A stretch of DNA of 64,000 bases from Chrysoporthe austroafricana (Eukaryota > Ascomycota > Sordariomycetes > Diaporthales > Cryphonectriaceae), in NCBI GenBank assembly GCA_001051155.2, contig JYIP02000006.1, positions 806,001 through 870,000 on the forward strand, given 5' to 3'. The translations under genes were made by a program, and so were the position numbers. Positions 52,560 to 64,000 of the stretch are shown here, piece by piece. The number at the start of each line of letters is the position of its first letter. The first letter of the stretch is position 1. Below the pieces are notes generated by a model that saw nothing but the letters and a program-made list of their open reading frames with translations, made no database searches and had not been told where the DNA came from.

Positions 52560-55500
52560 TTTGGCTGCTTTTCAATGGGTTTGGGCGCTTAATTAAAGAG
52601 AGCAGAGTTCGTGTGCTACCGTTTTCGGAGAGCCGTAGATGCTGTAGATACTCGGTGGGATTTGGATGTCTTCCAACGCATGTTTTGATGTTGCCGCAGA
52701 GGTGGGGTTGACGTCGAGGTCGGCAGCATGGTTGGCAGATTGCTAGTATGCGGCGCCGTTGGTCGCTCTCGACTTCACGCCGGATAAAAGGATAGGGAGA
52801 AAACTCTGTGAAAATAAACCCCATGACAAAAAATATGAAAACACAAGCTGATATCACACCATATGGGCCTTGATAATTTTGGTCTAAAGTAAACTGGTAT
52901 TCAGGACTTGCAAGCAAGCGGGCTGGCATCCGAAACTGGCCCTGACCGTTTCTGTGTTCGATCCGCTATCTGTAGACTATGGAATTCCAACCGCTGGAGG
53001 GCTCTGGTGTCCAAAACCTACCATAGCGAGGGCATAACTAGTGGGTCCGTCCTTCTTCTCATTTGTTTCCTTCTTTCTTTTCTTTTTATATAATTTTTTT
53101 TTTTTTTGTTTTCTTTTCCCCGCCGCTGCTGGGACGGTGAGTCGGGGGAGGGGTTGATGGCGCTGTATACGCCCTGCTGACACCAGATGCGTATGTAAGC
53201 GGGTGAATTGTCTCCATGGGCATACGTCACGAAGGCTTCAAGGAAGCTCTGCATCCTCGGAAACAATCCCCAAGATACGTGGCACAGAGGAAACTTCCTC
53301 CGAAAGAGTGGCTGCTGGATCCATGAGGAGCGTGCTGTGATACAGGCCAGGCCCGGAAATAGATACAGCATAGTCGTGACGTATAAGTTGCGCGATCTTC
53401 AACGTCAACTGAAGCGGTGCCACCCGACGGAACTTTTCTTTCCTCCCGACATCTCACAGACTCAGACACTGTCTCACCTCATCCGTCTCATTGGTTTCCC
53501 CCCCCTCTGTCGCATCTCTGTAGCCGAACCCCTGCGCGAACACGTTCTGTGCCTGGCGCGTGCGACCCAAGTCCTCTAGGCTGGGAATGCGAGATATTAC
53601 GTCGCCGTCGAGGGTGCAAGGAACGAGACGGGATCCCACGCCGCGCAGGCACGACAATGGCAAGCCACGCACGATGCGACAGGGACGGACACGGGGGCAC
53701 ATGACTGCCATAGTACCTGCATTCAGCCTTACGACACTAGCATCGGAGTTCCTGTGTCGTTCGCGTGCCCTGAGGCCTCATTCGTTCTACCCGGTGTCAG
53801 CGCTCGAGGCGTCAATCTGCGCCGCCGCCAATCACGACTCGAGTCGGCCTGCGTGCCTCGGCTGTGCCGGCGGAAGGATTGGGCGAGTTACTTTCACTGC
53901 GGTAAATACGGCATCGTGCAGCTCGCATCATGCCGATGCCCAGGCTCGCCAGTGAACTTTGCACGTCAGGCGGGTACAAGGTGTGGCTGAACTTTCTCTG
54001 CGCCAGTCACGATCCACAGGGCCTGAGGATAGCGGCCGCGGCGGGACGTCGTCGAGTCCATCACACCTGAGGGCCCCCCCAACCCACCACCATCAACATC
54101 CAGACCGGCCGTGAGCGAGCTGAATGCAGGGTGCTCGCTGCTCCATCAGGACCCTCTGGCCGACTTAGGCAGAGAGCCCCGCCCTCCTCTCCGCCGCGGC
54201 TGACAGACGTCGTCAACAGGATGCTACCCATCCTTCAGCCTCACAGTGCGTCACTGGCCTCACATGGTTGCGTTCTGGGCAGCCAGAGATCTCGCTGGTG
54301 ACCCCAGGCATCAACTACCCAATTTGGCTGTCCCGCCACGGGATGGATGCCTGCTCCCTCAGCGTTGCATTCGCCTGTCTGGGCCACTCAGGCCTTGCAT
54401 GGCCCCATGCCATGTCTCCGGTGCGTCGTCAATCTGGGCCCAGTGATATCGTTGTGCTACTGCGTTGTGGGAAGCCACACGAACAGGTGCCCTTGTGACG
54501 ATAAAACCAAAACCATCGACTATGTGCTTAGCATCGAGAATTCTCCGCCCGACGACGACCCCTGACGGCCCTACTGCGTGTCTCGTCCCCACGAGCGGAA
54601 AAAGTTTTCGGTGTGCAGAGGTGTGTGGCGCTCTGTGGGGCCCTACGGACACGACCTGGGGCTGGACCATAGACTGAACGTTACCATTGGCGTCTCACCT
54701 CATCGACACCCGCGCTTTTACGACGACCTTGGACCGCCGGCGGTTCTGCCGAGTGGATGGATGGCACGCGAATCCTCAACGGACGCCGATGACGATACTC
54801 ACCGAGGACGAGCATCCTGTGCCGCGGTGAGCAGCCTTCTGGGGCTGTATCAACATCGCCTTCTTGGCCTGGTGCAGCCAAGCCGCCATGTGAAGCCCTC
54901 CAAACCTCAGCATGACATGATAACCGGGGACCCTTATTTCCCTAGTGCCCGATCGTGAAGAGACGAGATCCATACGAACCCACCCAGATCTGGCCCAAGC
55001 ACATGGGATCAGTGGGTCTCCAGCCATTGCGCCAGATGGGGTTATGTCGCGCAGTGATCGAGGGCGGTAGCACTGGGTGCTTTGACTCTAGGATGGATCC
55101 GCAACACAAAGAAGAGAGCGGAGGGACACGGCACCGCCGCCACAGACCGTTGAGTAATCTGTCTTTTGTTACCGTGTTGCGAGTCGGGACTATCCTGGGG
55201 GACCTCTCACCTCACCCCCCTCTTCCTATTCACCGATCGTGATGACGAGGGGAATTCTGTTTTCCGTATGACAAACGTTGAGTAGTATCGGAGCGCCACG
55301 ATAACTCCCAGTTCCACACACACACCACGAGATATCTAGGCATTCGTCGACGGCTCCTTGCGCCGTGGCGTCTCTGACCCTCGTCCGCCCACGTTGTTCA
55401 AGGATCACCTCTGAGTCTGCCTTCCGACCCTGGTCCGCACCCTCGTCTGGAGATATCGTCCTCCGCGGTGTCCGGGGGGCTGCAATCTCTAACGATCCTG

Positions 55501-56555
55501 CCATGGGCCCAGCACTGAGGTGCTGAGTAGCAGCGTTCCCGCCAGTACGGGACGGACCTGAGCCAACCAGCACGGGCAAGGCGCTCTCCGTAGTGGGATC
55601 CGCAGCGCCGGGCACGCTGGCCTCGTACTCGACAGGAGCCTATTCTCGATGCGAATTCTCATCTCGCCTCGTGATATCCGAAAGCAGCCGATCCTCCACC
55701 GAGTAGCGGCTGACCTTTAGTATACTGACCAATAGGCCCCCGGGGCTGACCTGCTATTTTCTCACGCCCGAGGAGTATTTTTACCCGCTGAGTGGTAATG
55801 ATCTGCAGCTGGCATGCTGGGTACCGACCATGCTGGGACTAGCATCGGATGCGGCAGGGTTCCGCTGCGCCGCCTCAGCTGGAGGACGAAGAGGTTGCTC
55901 TTCGTTTACTGTTGAACCAGAAGCCATCTACGGCCCCGGGCGCACAGCTGGACCCCAACCTGATATCCCTGTGTCCGACTCCCCCGGTCGATCTCTACCT
56001 GCGCAGGGCAACCGACGACGTCCTCGCCCACCCTGGCCGCATTATTGGCTGGCTGCCTGCTATCGATCATCTGAGGCTATCCTTTCACCCTCTGTAATAG
56101 CCCTCCGGCAAGCCCCACAGAGCTATCCTCGATGCAACCACCCCTCTCGTCGACGAGAATGGAAGATGCGTACTCTCGCGCCATCCATCCACCTCATAAG
56201 AGGAGGCCGCAGGCTCTGTCAGCGATAGCCGCCGGGAGCCCATAGATCCCATAGAAATACATCCCTCGCGCCTGCGCTGGTTTTCTAGTTGCGTATTATA
56301 TACCCTTTGGTCCGTCCGTCGTGATCCCTTCATGTGAGCGCGCAGTCCCCATAGAGGCGTCCTAGACCACCGCTGGTCCCATTCCTATATCAGTCTGACG
56401 CTCCGCGTGCGGATCGTTGAGTACGCAAGTCGTCCCATATACCTAGGAGAGTATCATTGTGCACCGTTCCCATATATAACTACTGCCTCACCGGTCCCAG
56501 AGGCCGCAACCCGTCTTGACGACGCGCCCCAGTGCGCAGATCGCATACACAGACT
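52560..56555. other. 4-kb gene-poor stretch
   Basis: No intact gene is supported between the thioesterase-like gene and the GMC fusion gene. Features seen: a pyrimidine/T tract at about 53057-53118 and several short open frames with protein-like composition but no continuity on either strand (for example 54359-54670 - and 55226-55615 -). A segment that looks like decayed coding sequence is listed at 55707-56199. A TATATA-like element lies at 56472-56477, about 80 bp before the next start. Confidence 0.5.
55707..56199 (+). pseudogene. Possible decayed gene fragment
   Basis: Seen: one frame from 55707 reads in a protein-like way (ILTNRPPGLTCYFLTPEEYF, then GNDLQLACWVPTMLGLASDA), after which the coherent reading moves to the next frame from about 55855 (EDEEVALRLLLNQK, then DLYLRRATDDVLAHPGRIIG and WLPAIDHLRLSFHPL). 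That frame meets two consecutive stops (TAATAG at 56095-56100) and continues as HRAILDATTPLVDENGRCVL to a stop at 56197-56199. Inference: remnants of an exon broken by a frameshift and nonsense changes. I do not recognise the family. Chance open frames in GC-rich DNA are the alternative. Confidence 0.3.
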
Positions 56556-59500
56556 ATGGAGGGGCCTAGCAGCACCAACCTGATGAACGGCGGACCGGTA
56601 GGGCCGTTGAACGGCGAATATATCAACGGTACCAGCACAGACGGCAGCACCAACAGCCGGCCGCCCACGCCCCGATTCGCCGTCAAAGACGGCATTGGCT
56701 CGGATGGCCCACACGCACACACATCCCCCCCGCGAGCGGTGACCTGGCCGAAGTCCCCGTCGATCCTCACAGACCTCGGTCCAGAGGACCAGGAGCGCGC
56801 CGCGGCCAACCACGCAAGCCACCAGATCCCGACGCCTGGCCCGCATGAGGGCAGCGCCGCCGGCCCGCGGTCGAGGACGTATGCCCGTGTCCGGACGTAC
56901 GCGGAGGACGAGGGACGGGCGGAGGGGACCTTCCCGCGCATCTCGAAGCCGGTGGAGCTACTCCGTGGTAGCTACGACTGCATCGTCATCGGTAGCGGGT
57001 ACGGGGGCGCCGTCGCGGCGAGTCGGATGGCGAGGGCGGGCGAGACCGTCTGCGTCCTGGAGAGAGGCAAGGAGAAGTGGCCGGGCGAGTATCCCAGCGG
57101 CACGAAGAGCGCAGCGGAGGAGCTGCACTGGAGCGGAACGTTCCAGCCGAATTCATACTTTGATGGGATTCCCGTCGACGGTGGAGACCCCACGGGGATG
57201 TACCACCTGTTCTTCGGCAAGGGGCAGAACGCAGTCGTCTGCAATGGTGAGTCCTGTTCTTGATGATGCGCAAAACGTTCCGGAGTTGAGTGCTGATCAA
57301 TCCCACGTTAGGCCTCGGCGGCACCAGCTTGATGAACGCCAACGTCTTCCTGGAAGCGAACCATGACTCTCTGAGGATGAAAGCGTGGCCCGAGGAGATC
57401 AGGAAGAATCCTGGTTGCCTGGACAAATGTGAGTAGTACATCCCACCCATCACGAACCGTTGCTTGCTGACGCACCTGCTAGACTACAAGAAGGCGAAGG
57501 AGGTCCTCGACCCGCAACCATACCCAGACGACTGGCCCAAGCTGCCCAAGCTCGAGCTCCTCAAGAAGCAGGCCGAGTGCCTCGGCATGGGCGAGAAGTT
57601 CAGCCGCGTGCACCAGACGACCCGCTTCCGCAACGGCCCCAACAGCTGCGGCGTCGAGATGCTGCCCTCGGCGCTCACGGGCCAGGACCCCACGGGCGTC
57701 AACGACGGCTCCAAGACGACCACGCTCGTGACGTACCTCGCGGACGCGTGGAACTGGGGCGCCGAGATGTTCTGCGAGTGCGAGGTGCGGTACATCGAGA
57801 AGTGCACCAAGCGCGGTGGGTACAACGTATACTTTGCCTGGCACGGCCGGAATAGGGGCCACTTCAAGGCGAACCTGCATGGCGACCTCATGTGGGTGCA
57901 TGCGAAGAAGGCCGTGTTCCTTGGTGCCGGCGCCATCGGGACGACCGAGATCCTGCTTAGGAGTAAGGAGCTGGGTCTGAGCATGAGCGACGAGGTCGGG
58001 CAGAATATGTCTGGCAATGGAGACATGCTGGCCTTCGGGTGAGTGACCGCAGACCCCATCTCCGTCTTAAATGACAGCGAACTGATCTTGTGACGGCAGT
58101 TACAATACAGACGAGACCGTCAACGGCGTCGGGAGGCCGTTCCCTTCGCCATATAACCCCGTGGGCCCTTGTATCACCGGCATCATCGACAATCGGGAGG
58201 GCCATGCCAACCCCTTGGACGGCTATGTCATCGAGGAGGGTACCATCCCCAAGGCATTGGCACCCTTCTTCCAGGTCATGCTGGACATGATGCCCGGCAG
58301 CATCTCCTCTGACGAGGGCATCACGGCCCGCGCCCAAGCCACACTGGCCCGCTGGGGTAGTCGGATCCTCGGCCCCTACTACAAAGACGGGGCTATAGAG
58401 AGGACCCAAGTGTACCTCATCATGTCGCATGATAGTGAGTATTCCTCTCGACACATCGACGTTGTATCGTTGAGGCTGACGGTCCTGTGTAGGCAACCAG
58501 GCGGTGCTCACCTTGAAGAACGACAAGCCGGTCCTCGAGTTCCTGGGCGTCGGGCGAAGCGACCACGTCAAGAAGCTCAACGACATCCTGGCCAAGGCTA
58601 CCCAAGCCGTCGGCGGCACCCTTGTGCAGAACCCCTTCTTCGCCTTGATGGGCGAGCAGGAAGTCACCGTTCACCCCATCGGCGGTGCCTGCATGGCTCG
58701 CGACGGCACCGCGGCCACCGGTGTTGTCAACCATGTTGGCGAGGTCTTCAAGAACGAGAATGCTCTCAATAACAGGGCTGTTCATGAGGGACTCATCGTA
58801 ATGGACGCAGCCATCATTCCTGCGGCGCTTGGTGCCAACCCTTTCGCGACCATCACTGCTCTCGCAGAAAGATCCGTCGAGGCATACTGCCACAAGCGCG
58901 GTCTGGTGATCGAACAGGAGAAGAACGAGATCCTGGATCTCTTTGGCGAGCCCAAGCACCACCCCAAGCGAAGGCGGACCAAGAAGACGTCAGTGGAGAT
59001 TGCTATCGCGCGCGCCGAGATCGACAGCGTTAACGGCGCAGCGCACGTCATTAGCAGCGCGGATGCTATCAAGGCGAGTGGCTTCGGCTTCACCGAGGTC
59101 ATGTCGGGGTTCATCCACCATGACGAGGAGGGCATGAAGGAGGACCTGCGGTCCACTTACGAGCTGGCCTACCGGACGGCCAAAAGCCTCTGCGAGAGTG
59201 GGCGGTTCTTCCTGAGCGTCCAGGCCTTCAGCACCAAGAACATCGTGCAAGATGCTCAGCACAGGGCAATGCTGACGGGAACTTTCGTCTGTCCGACGAT
59301 CCCGGGGTCGCCGTTCATGGTGCAGAGGGGCGAGTTCAACCTGTTCAAGCTCGACCTCAAGGCACCCGGCACGCGCAACCTGACGTATGACTTCGACATG
59401 ACGGGCATCAATGGCGAGCTGCTTCATTTCCACGGGTACAAGGTTGTAGACTCGTCTGTCGCGCTCTCGCCGTTCCAGTTCTGGCGGTCGACCACCACCT

Positions 59501-61091
59501 TGTATGTGACAATAAGCAGGCGCACCGGGAGGGGCCCCATCACCGACGACGAGACAGACGACGACGCCTGGCGCAGGCTGCAGGTCGTCGCAAAGGGCAT
59601 CATGCACATCCACCCCGGCGACTTCGTCTCCGAGATGATGACGCTCTCGCCGACGGGCAGCTCGGTCCTGCAAAAAGTGCTGTCGGCAGCCAGCTTCATG
59701 ACCTTCTTCACGCGCAAGTCCATGTCGCTCTTCCTCGCGCCCTTTACTTCACTGCAGTACCCTTCGACCACCTACACCGGGTATGTGAACAACACTCTTC
59801 CTGACAAGTCCTTCGACATCTGGTCTGTCGACGACGTCTGCACTAAGATGCACATGTGGAACGCGACGCACCCGCCCTCGGACGGCAGCCCCGTCCAGGA
59901 CCTCTTCATGATCCCCGGCGCGAGCGTGGACCACCAGATCTTCGCGCTGCCGACGATCCCGTACAACGCTGTGAACTACTTCACGCGCGCAGGGTACCGT
60001 GTGTTCGCGACCGTCCACCGGATTGGTTCGGTGATGATCGCCGAGAACAACTGGACGACGTTCGACGCGAGGCTGGACATCAAAGCGTGCCTCCAGACCA
60101 TCCGCGGGCTGAACAAGCGCGAACACGCCAAGAAGAACAAGCTCAGCCCCGAGGAGCTGACCAAGAGCGGCTACGAGCCGCCCAAGACGTACTGCATCGC
60201 GCACTGCATGGGCAGCGTTGCCTTCTCGTGCGGCCTGCTGGACGGCACCATCCCGAGCTCCTGGGTCAAGGGCGTCACCTGCTCCCAGGTCTTCATGAAC
60301 CCCATCTGGAACTCGATGAACCTGATCAAGGCGAACGCCGGCCCGATCCCGCTCGACAAGCTGTACAAGATGCTCGCGGGCAACTGGTTCAGCTGCTCGA
60401 CCTCGCGGGACGACAGCTTCGTGCAGCGCGGGTTGAACCAGCTCCTCCGCTTCATGCCCGACGCGAGGCGGGAGATCTGCAACAGCGCGAGCTGTCACCG
60501 GATCAGCCTCACCTACGGCCGGTGCTGGAACCACCACAACCTCAACGAGGCGACCCATCGCCAGATCGACCGCTTCTTCGGCGGCGTGAACATGCGGCTG
60601 CTGCACCTGCTCATGAAGATGGGGAGCGATGGACACGTCATGACTAACGGGCCTCTGTTCGAGCGGCTTACCACGAGGGAAAACATCCACAGGCTGCAGG
60701 GTCTCCCGTTCCTGCTGTTCGTGGGCAGAGACAACGCCGTCCTGAGCCCGGAGGCTACGGAGAGGACCTATGAGATCCTCTGCGACACCTTTGGGACGAA
60801 GGCCGGCGGCGCCTCTGGGGTGGTCGGCGAGGGACGGGATGACAGTGGCATCGAGTACCGCCGGCGGGTGGTCCCTGGATATGGACACCTGGATTGCTGG
60901 ATGGGCAGGAATGCCTGGAAGGATGTGTATCCCTTCGTCAGGGAAGAGGTGGACCGCGTGTGCCATGGTGACAAATACCACTTCAAGGAACCTTATGATG
61001 AGTTTAAGAGGATGGTAGACAGCGGTGAGTTGCTCTGCTGACTGAGGTGGCATATCTCTCTCCGATATCTCTCTCAGCTGTGTTTGGCTAG
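56556..61091 (+). CDS. Fusion of cholesterol-oxidase-like GMC oxidoreductase and alpha/beta hydrolase
   Basis: Six exons: 56556-57246, 57312-57428, 57483-58038, 58100-58434, 58493-61024 and 61078-61091, all GT-AG; 1,414 residues. Residues 1 to about 135 are disordered. The GMC domain has the FAD motif IGSGYGGAVAASRMARAG (GSGYGG at 146-151), VVCNGLGGTSLMNANVF across the first intron, catalytic His627 in VTVHPIGGACMARDG and Asn682 in GANPFATITALAE, as in cholesterol oxidases. A middle region of about 250 residues (GFGFTEVMSGFIHH to HPGDFVSEMMTLSP) looks beta-rich. The last 400 residues form an alpha/beta hydrolase: FMIPGASVDHQIF, nucleophile elbow AHCMGS (Cys1138), FVGRDNAVL (Asp1313) and PGYGHLDCW (His1365). 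Probable role: oxidation and ester or lactone hydrolysis of a sterol-like substrate (inference). Without the last intron the frame would stop at 61041. Confidence 0.88.
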
Positions 61092-61754
61092 GAGTCTTTG
61101 TGTGTTCTTATTCGTCTGTACATTTAACCTTTCGCTGGGACATGGATGGCGGGTTTGGGTAGGGTTGGGTAGGACATGGTACGGTATGGCGAGGATATGC
61201 CTCTGCGCGCGAGGCTGGTACCTCGACTTGGCACCATCGTTTGATATATATCCTCAATAGCAACCTCAGGGCGGCTCGCTTGACCTCTGTTTAAATAAAT
61301 GAGCTGAAAATACTTTGCTGCCTCGGCTCCGGTCTTCGCATTATGCGTGTTATTCCTATTCCCAGCCCGGAATCAGTGTTACTTGAAAAGGTGACACAGT
61401 TTACATAAGACTTGAGGTCCTAATTCATCTCATCTTTATCGTCCGTCATCCCTCAACTTGGAATAGATTGGCGTGAATAGACTGCGAGGGCATCAGTACG
61501 AAAACCACTGAAAGACTTTGCAGAATGCCATCACTTCTTTCAAAATCTCGATATAAGAGAAATACCATCTGCAAACAAAAACCTCTCCCTTCGTTGCTTC
61601 TCCTATCTGCGGTTATGTAAGACGAATATCAAATCTCAATAACACAGAGGCAAATAATTCATCGAGAACCTTACAACAGCTTAGTTTGATAAAGGGAACA
61701 AAGCTGACAAGCATATGTATTCCATTCCTTTTTAGATATGTGAAGACTTCTAAT
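61092..61754. other. Intergenic between convergent genes
   Basis: 3' flanks of the GMC fusion gene and SPB1. A GGTAGGGTTGGGTAGGAC/GGTACGGTATGG-like short repeat lies at about 61155-61190; otherwise AT-rich and empty. Confidence 0.6.
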
Positions 61755-64000
61755 CTACCGCTTCGACTTGGCCTTCCTCCTCAGCGCCCTGACCTCCTTC
61801 TTCATCCTAGCATCCACCATCTTGTAGCGTCCCTTGACACCAGACGGCCTTCCCTTGCCCTTGTTCGCTCCCCTGGCCACAACCACCTTGACCGGAGGCC
61901 GTTTGGTCTTCTTGCTCGCCTTGGATAGCAGCTTGGCTATGCTGTCCGCCTTCTCCCTCTCCGTCATGCCCTCAGACGCGGCCAGGACGTCGCTCTTCTT
62001 CTTGAGCTTCTCGAGCCTGTCCGCGGCCCGCTGCTTCTTGCGCGCCTTGGCCTCACGGACCTTCTTGATGGGCCGCGCGTTGAGGGCGCGCATCTTCTCC
62101 TTGATGGCCTGGGCCGCGGCCTTGGTGATGGGTTTCTGCTGCTTGTCGTGTCTGGACTCGTCTTCTATGAACCACTCCGGCAGGCCGTCTCGGTCCCGGA
62201 AGGCGTGCTTGTTGAAGCCGTCGTCCATGACGTCGTGGCTGGTCTTCTTCCCTGTGGCGAGCTCGTGCGCGAGGGTCATTGCCTCGGCAGTGATGATGTC
62301 GATCTCTGTGTGTGCTGGTCAGCATGCAGGCCCAAACGCTCCGAGCTACGAGATGTGCATTTCTCACCTGGCCGGCTGTCTTTCTTCTTCTGCTTCTCTT
62401 CCTCCTCCCAGTCGCTCTCGTCCTCTTCTTCCACGTCCCGTTGTGGGCCCTTAACAATCTTCAAATCATCCTCATCATCACTAGGCGCATCAACAGCCGC
62501 ACGCCTGTTCTGTTTTGGTACCTTGGGGAGGTCGTCATCGGACGAGATTTCGTCAATCTCATCCACCTCCATGGCCTCGACATCCTCCACCTCATCGGCG
62601 TCGTCTTCTGGCTCGTCCAGCAGGCCGTCGATGTCTTGGAAGACGTCCTGGTTGAAGAACGCCCTCGCTCGTTTTGACAGTCCCGAGGCGTCGGCTTGAT
62701 CATTGTCCAGGACCGTTAGCAGGGACTTCCGCGGCAGACCATCCTCGCCGTCTGAATCCGCCTCGCTGTCCTCCTCGAGCTCGCTCTCATCGTCGCTGGC
62801 GGCCTGCTCATCCGCGGAGACGCCCTCCCACTCGTCGTCGTCGTGTTCCTTCCGTGCCCTCTTGGCACGGTACTTCGCATCGGTAGCCGACTTCCTCTCC
62901 TTGTAGGCATCGTACATGCTGTCCAGCTCTCGCTCGAGCCTGTCTTCTGCCTCGTCGCTTTCGTCTCCCGACGCGGTGTCGACAGGCTGTTGTTTCTTTT
63001 GGTCCTTCTCGCCGACCTTGACCATCTTGCCCTTGGCGATCCTGCCCAGGGTGCCGCCCGCCTTGTCGATGGCCTTCAGCTGGAACATGGCGTCCTCACC
63101 CATGGGACCCTGCTGCTCCATACCGATGTCCATGGGCGCGGTCATGTTGAGCTGCATCCGGACGATGTCCTTCTGCCTCTGCTCGTTCTCTTTCCTCCTG
63201 TCCTTCTTCTTCCTGGCGTCCTGCCTGTCCTTGAGGGTCTGCAGCTCCTCCTGGATCCTCATCTCCTCGTCCATGGACTCGACCGCAGCGGTCTCCTCCA
63301 CCACCTCCGGCTGGGCCGTCTTCTTCGTGGGGAAGCCAAAGATCTCACGGACCCTCAGCCGCCACTTCAGCAGGATCTTGAACTCCTTCCGGCCCAGGAC
63401 CTTCAGGTCCTCGCAGCACCGCCGGATCTCGTCCGTCGTCTCTGGCAGCTTGTCGAGCGCCGCGAGGGCCACGTCCCCGTTCCTGGCCTGGTCGAAGTGC
63501 AGCTTGTTGATGCTCCCCAGTATGGCGATCGGATCGGTGGTCTGGATGAACTCGCTCGCGGGGAGCTCCTTGAACTGCGTCCAGTCTCCCTCCTCGTAGC
63601 CGTCCCTCTTCCTCTTCTTGATCTCGGGGTTGTACACCTTGGCCTCGTTGTTCGGCGTCGGGGCAGCAAGCTCTTCGAAGACGGCGCGCGGGTCGAGGAA
63701 CTTGGGGTCGATGCGCTTGGGCGCCTTGAAGCCGCGGCAGACGACAAAGATCTCGGCGGACACGTTCCGGGAGGAGGGGGGCTTGGTCGCCTCGACCTTG
63801 GTGAAGAGCTGGTTGAAGACCCAGAGGAGCGAGTTGTAGTCCTTGGAGCGGAAGACCTTGGTGACGAAGGTGCCGCCCTCGACGAGGAAGTCGGTCGCCA
63901 GCTTCATGGCCTGCAGGGCCAGCTCGGCCTGGTTGAAGGAGTCCTGGACCCAGGCCGTGCCCACGTTGGGGGCGCCGTCGTGGAGGACGGTGTCGGCCTT
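61755..64000 (-). CDS. spb1: SPB1-type 27S pre-rRNA 2'-O-methyltransferase, 3' part (cut by window edge)
   Basis: Nucleolar AdoMet-dependent methyltransferase of the FtsJ/RrmJ type, needed for 60S ribosome assembly; in yeast it methylates the 25S A-loop. Visible exons: 64000-62368 (continuing beyond the window) and 62305-61755 (donor GTGAGA, branch GCTGAC, acceptor CACAG), about 727 residues; yeast Spb1 has 841. Seen: [20 protein letters not shown] and [19 protein letters not shown], FtsJ catalytic-domain motifs; [20 protein letters not shown]; the central [46 protein letters not shown]; acidic stretches; then the C-terminal Spb1 domain with [19 protein letters not shown] and [20 protein letters not shown]. 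The basic tail ends RRKAKSKR. The start codon and the N-terminal part of the methyltransferase lie outside. Confidence 0.96.

Noticed and set aside
59749..61053. 434-codon open frame antisense to the hydrolase half of the GMC fusion
   Set aside because: Shadow frame; no recognisable motif, and the sense strand carries an intact catalytic fold.

Overview
The window is nuclear DNA of a filamentous ascomycete (Pezizomycotina; a Sordariomycete is my best guess). Genes are broken by short introns (about 50-110 bp) with GTRAGT-like donors, CTRAY branch sites and YAG acceptors. Coding DNA is very GC-rich at third positions, which also opens long meaningless antisense frames. The gene set is typical of these fungi: a tail-less UncB/NcKin3-like kinesin-3, a Pdr16-like Sec14 protein, a Crb2/Rad9 checkpoint adaptor and a probable DUF4048 protein. 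There are no operons, tRNAs, CRISPR arrays or recognisable transposons.

Layout. 1-8 kb: a Mep2-type ammonium transporter (+) and a large Ser/Thr-rich secreted wall or adhesin-like protein (+). 9-15 kb: kinesin-3 (+), an unknown protein (-), pICln (-) and a small unknown protein (+). 17-24 kb: the splicing factor MFAP1 (+) converging on DNA polymerase alpha subunit B (-), which is divergent from the Sec14/Pdr16-like gene (+); then the TRAPP subunit Trs31 (+) and a small unknown gene (-). 25-31 kb: an eIF4E-family gene (-), then 3.4 kb of simple-repeat-rich DNA leading to a small basic protein (+). 32-39.5 kb: Crb2/Rad9 (-) and a DUF4048-like protein (+). 40-48.8 kb: V-ATPase subunit A with eight exons (-), a 2OG-Fe(II) oxygenase (-) and a proline-rich protein carrying a 12-bp minisatellite (-). 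50-52.6 kb: an SDR oxidoreductase (+) and an acyl-protein-thioesterase-like hydrolase (-). 52.6-56.5 kb: a gene-poor stretch with traces of decayed coding sequence. 56.6-61.1 kb: a six-exon gene for a 1,414-residue protein fusing a cholesterol-oxidase-like GMC flavoenzyme to an alpha/beta hydrolase (+). 61.8-64 kb: the 3' part of the rRNA methyltransferase gene SPB1 (-), cut by the window edge.

Most genes are single-copy housekeeping functions: ammonium uptake, splicing and snRNP assembly, replication, checkpoint signalling, vesicle tethering, lipid transfer, vacuolar acidification, translation and ribosome biogenesis. They are not functionally clustered. The least ordinary item is the GMC-alpha/beta hydrolase fusion, whose hydrolase half carries Cys where Ser is usual at the nucleophile elbow. 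Next come the V-ATPase intron lying directly beside the site of the yeast VMA1 intein, and the minisatellite-encoded EVTA repeat. Exon boundaries were placed by reading frame, splice signals and family similarity recalled from knowledge; no alignment was run.
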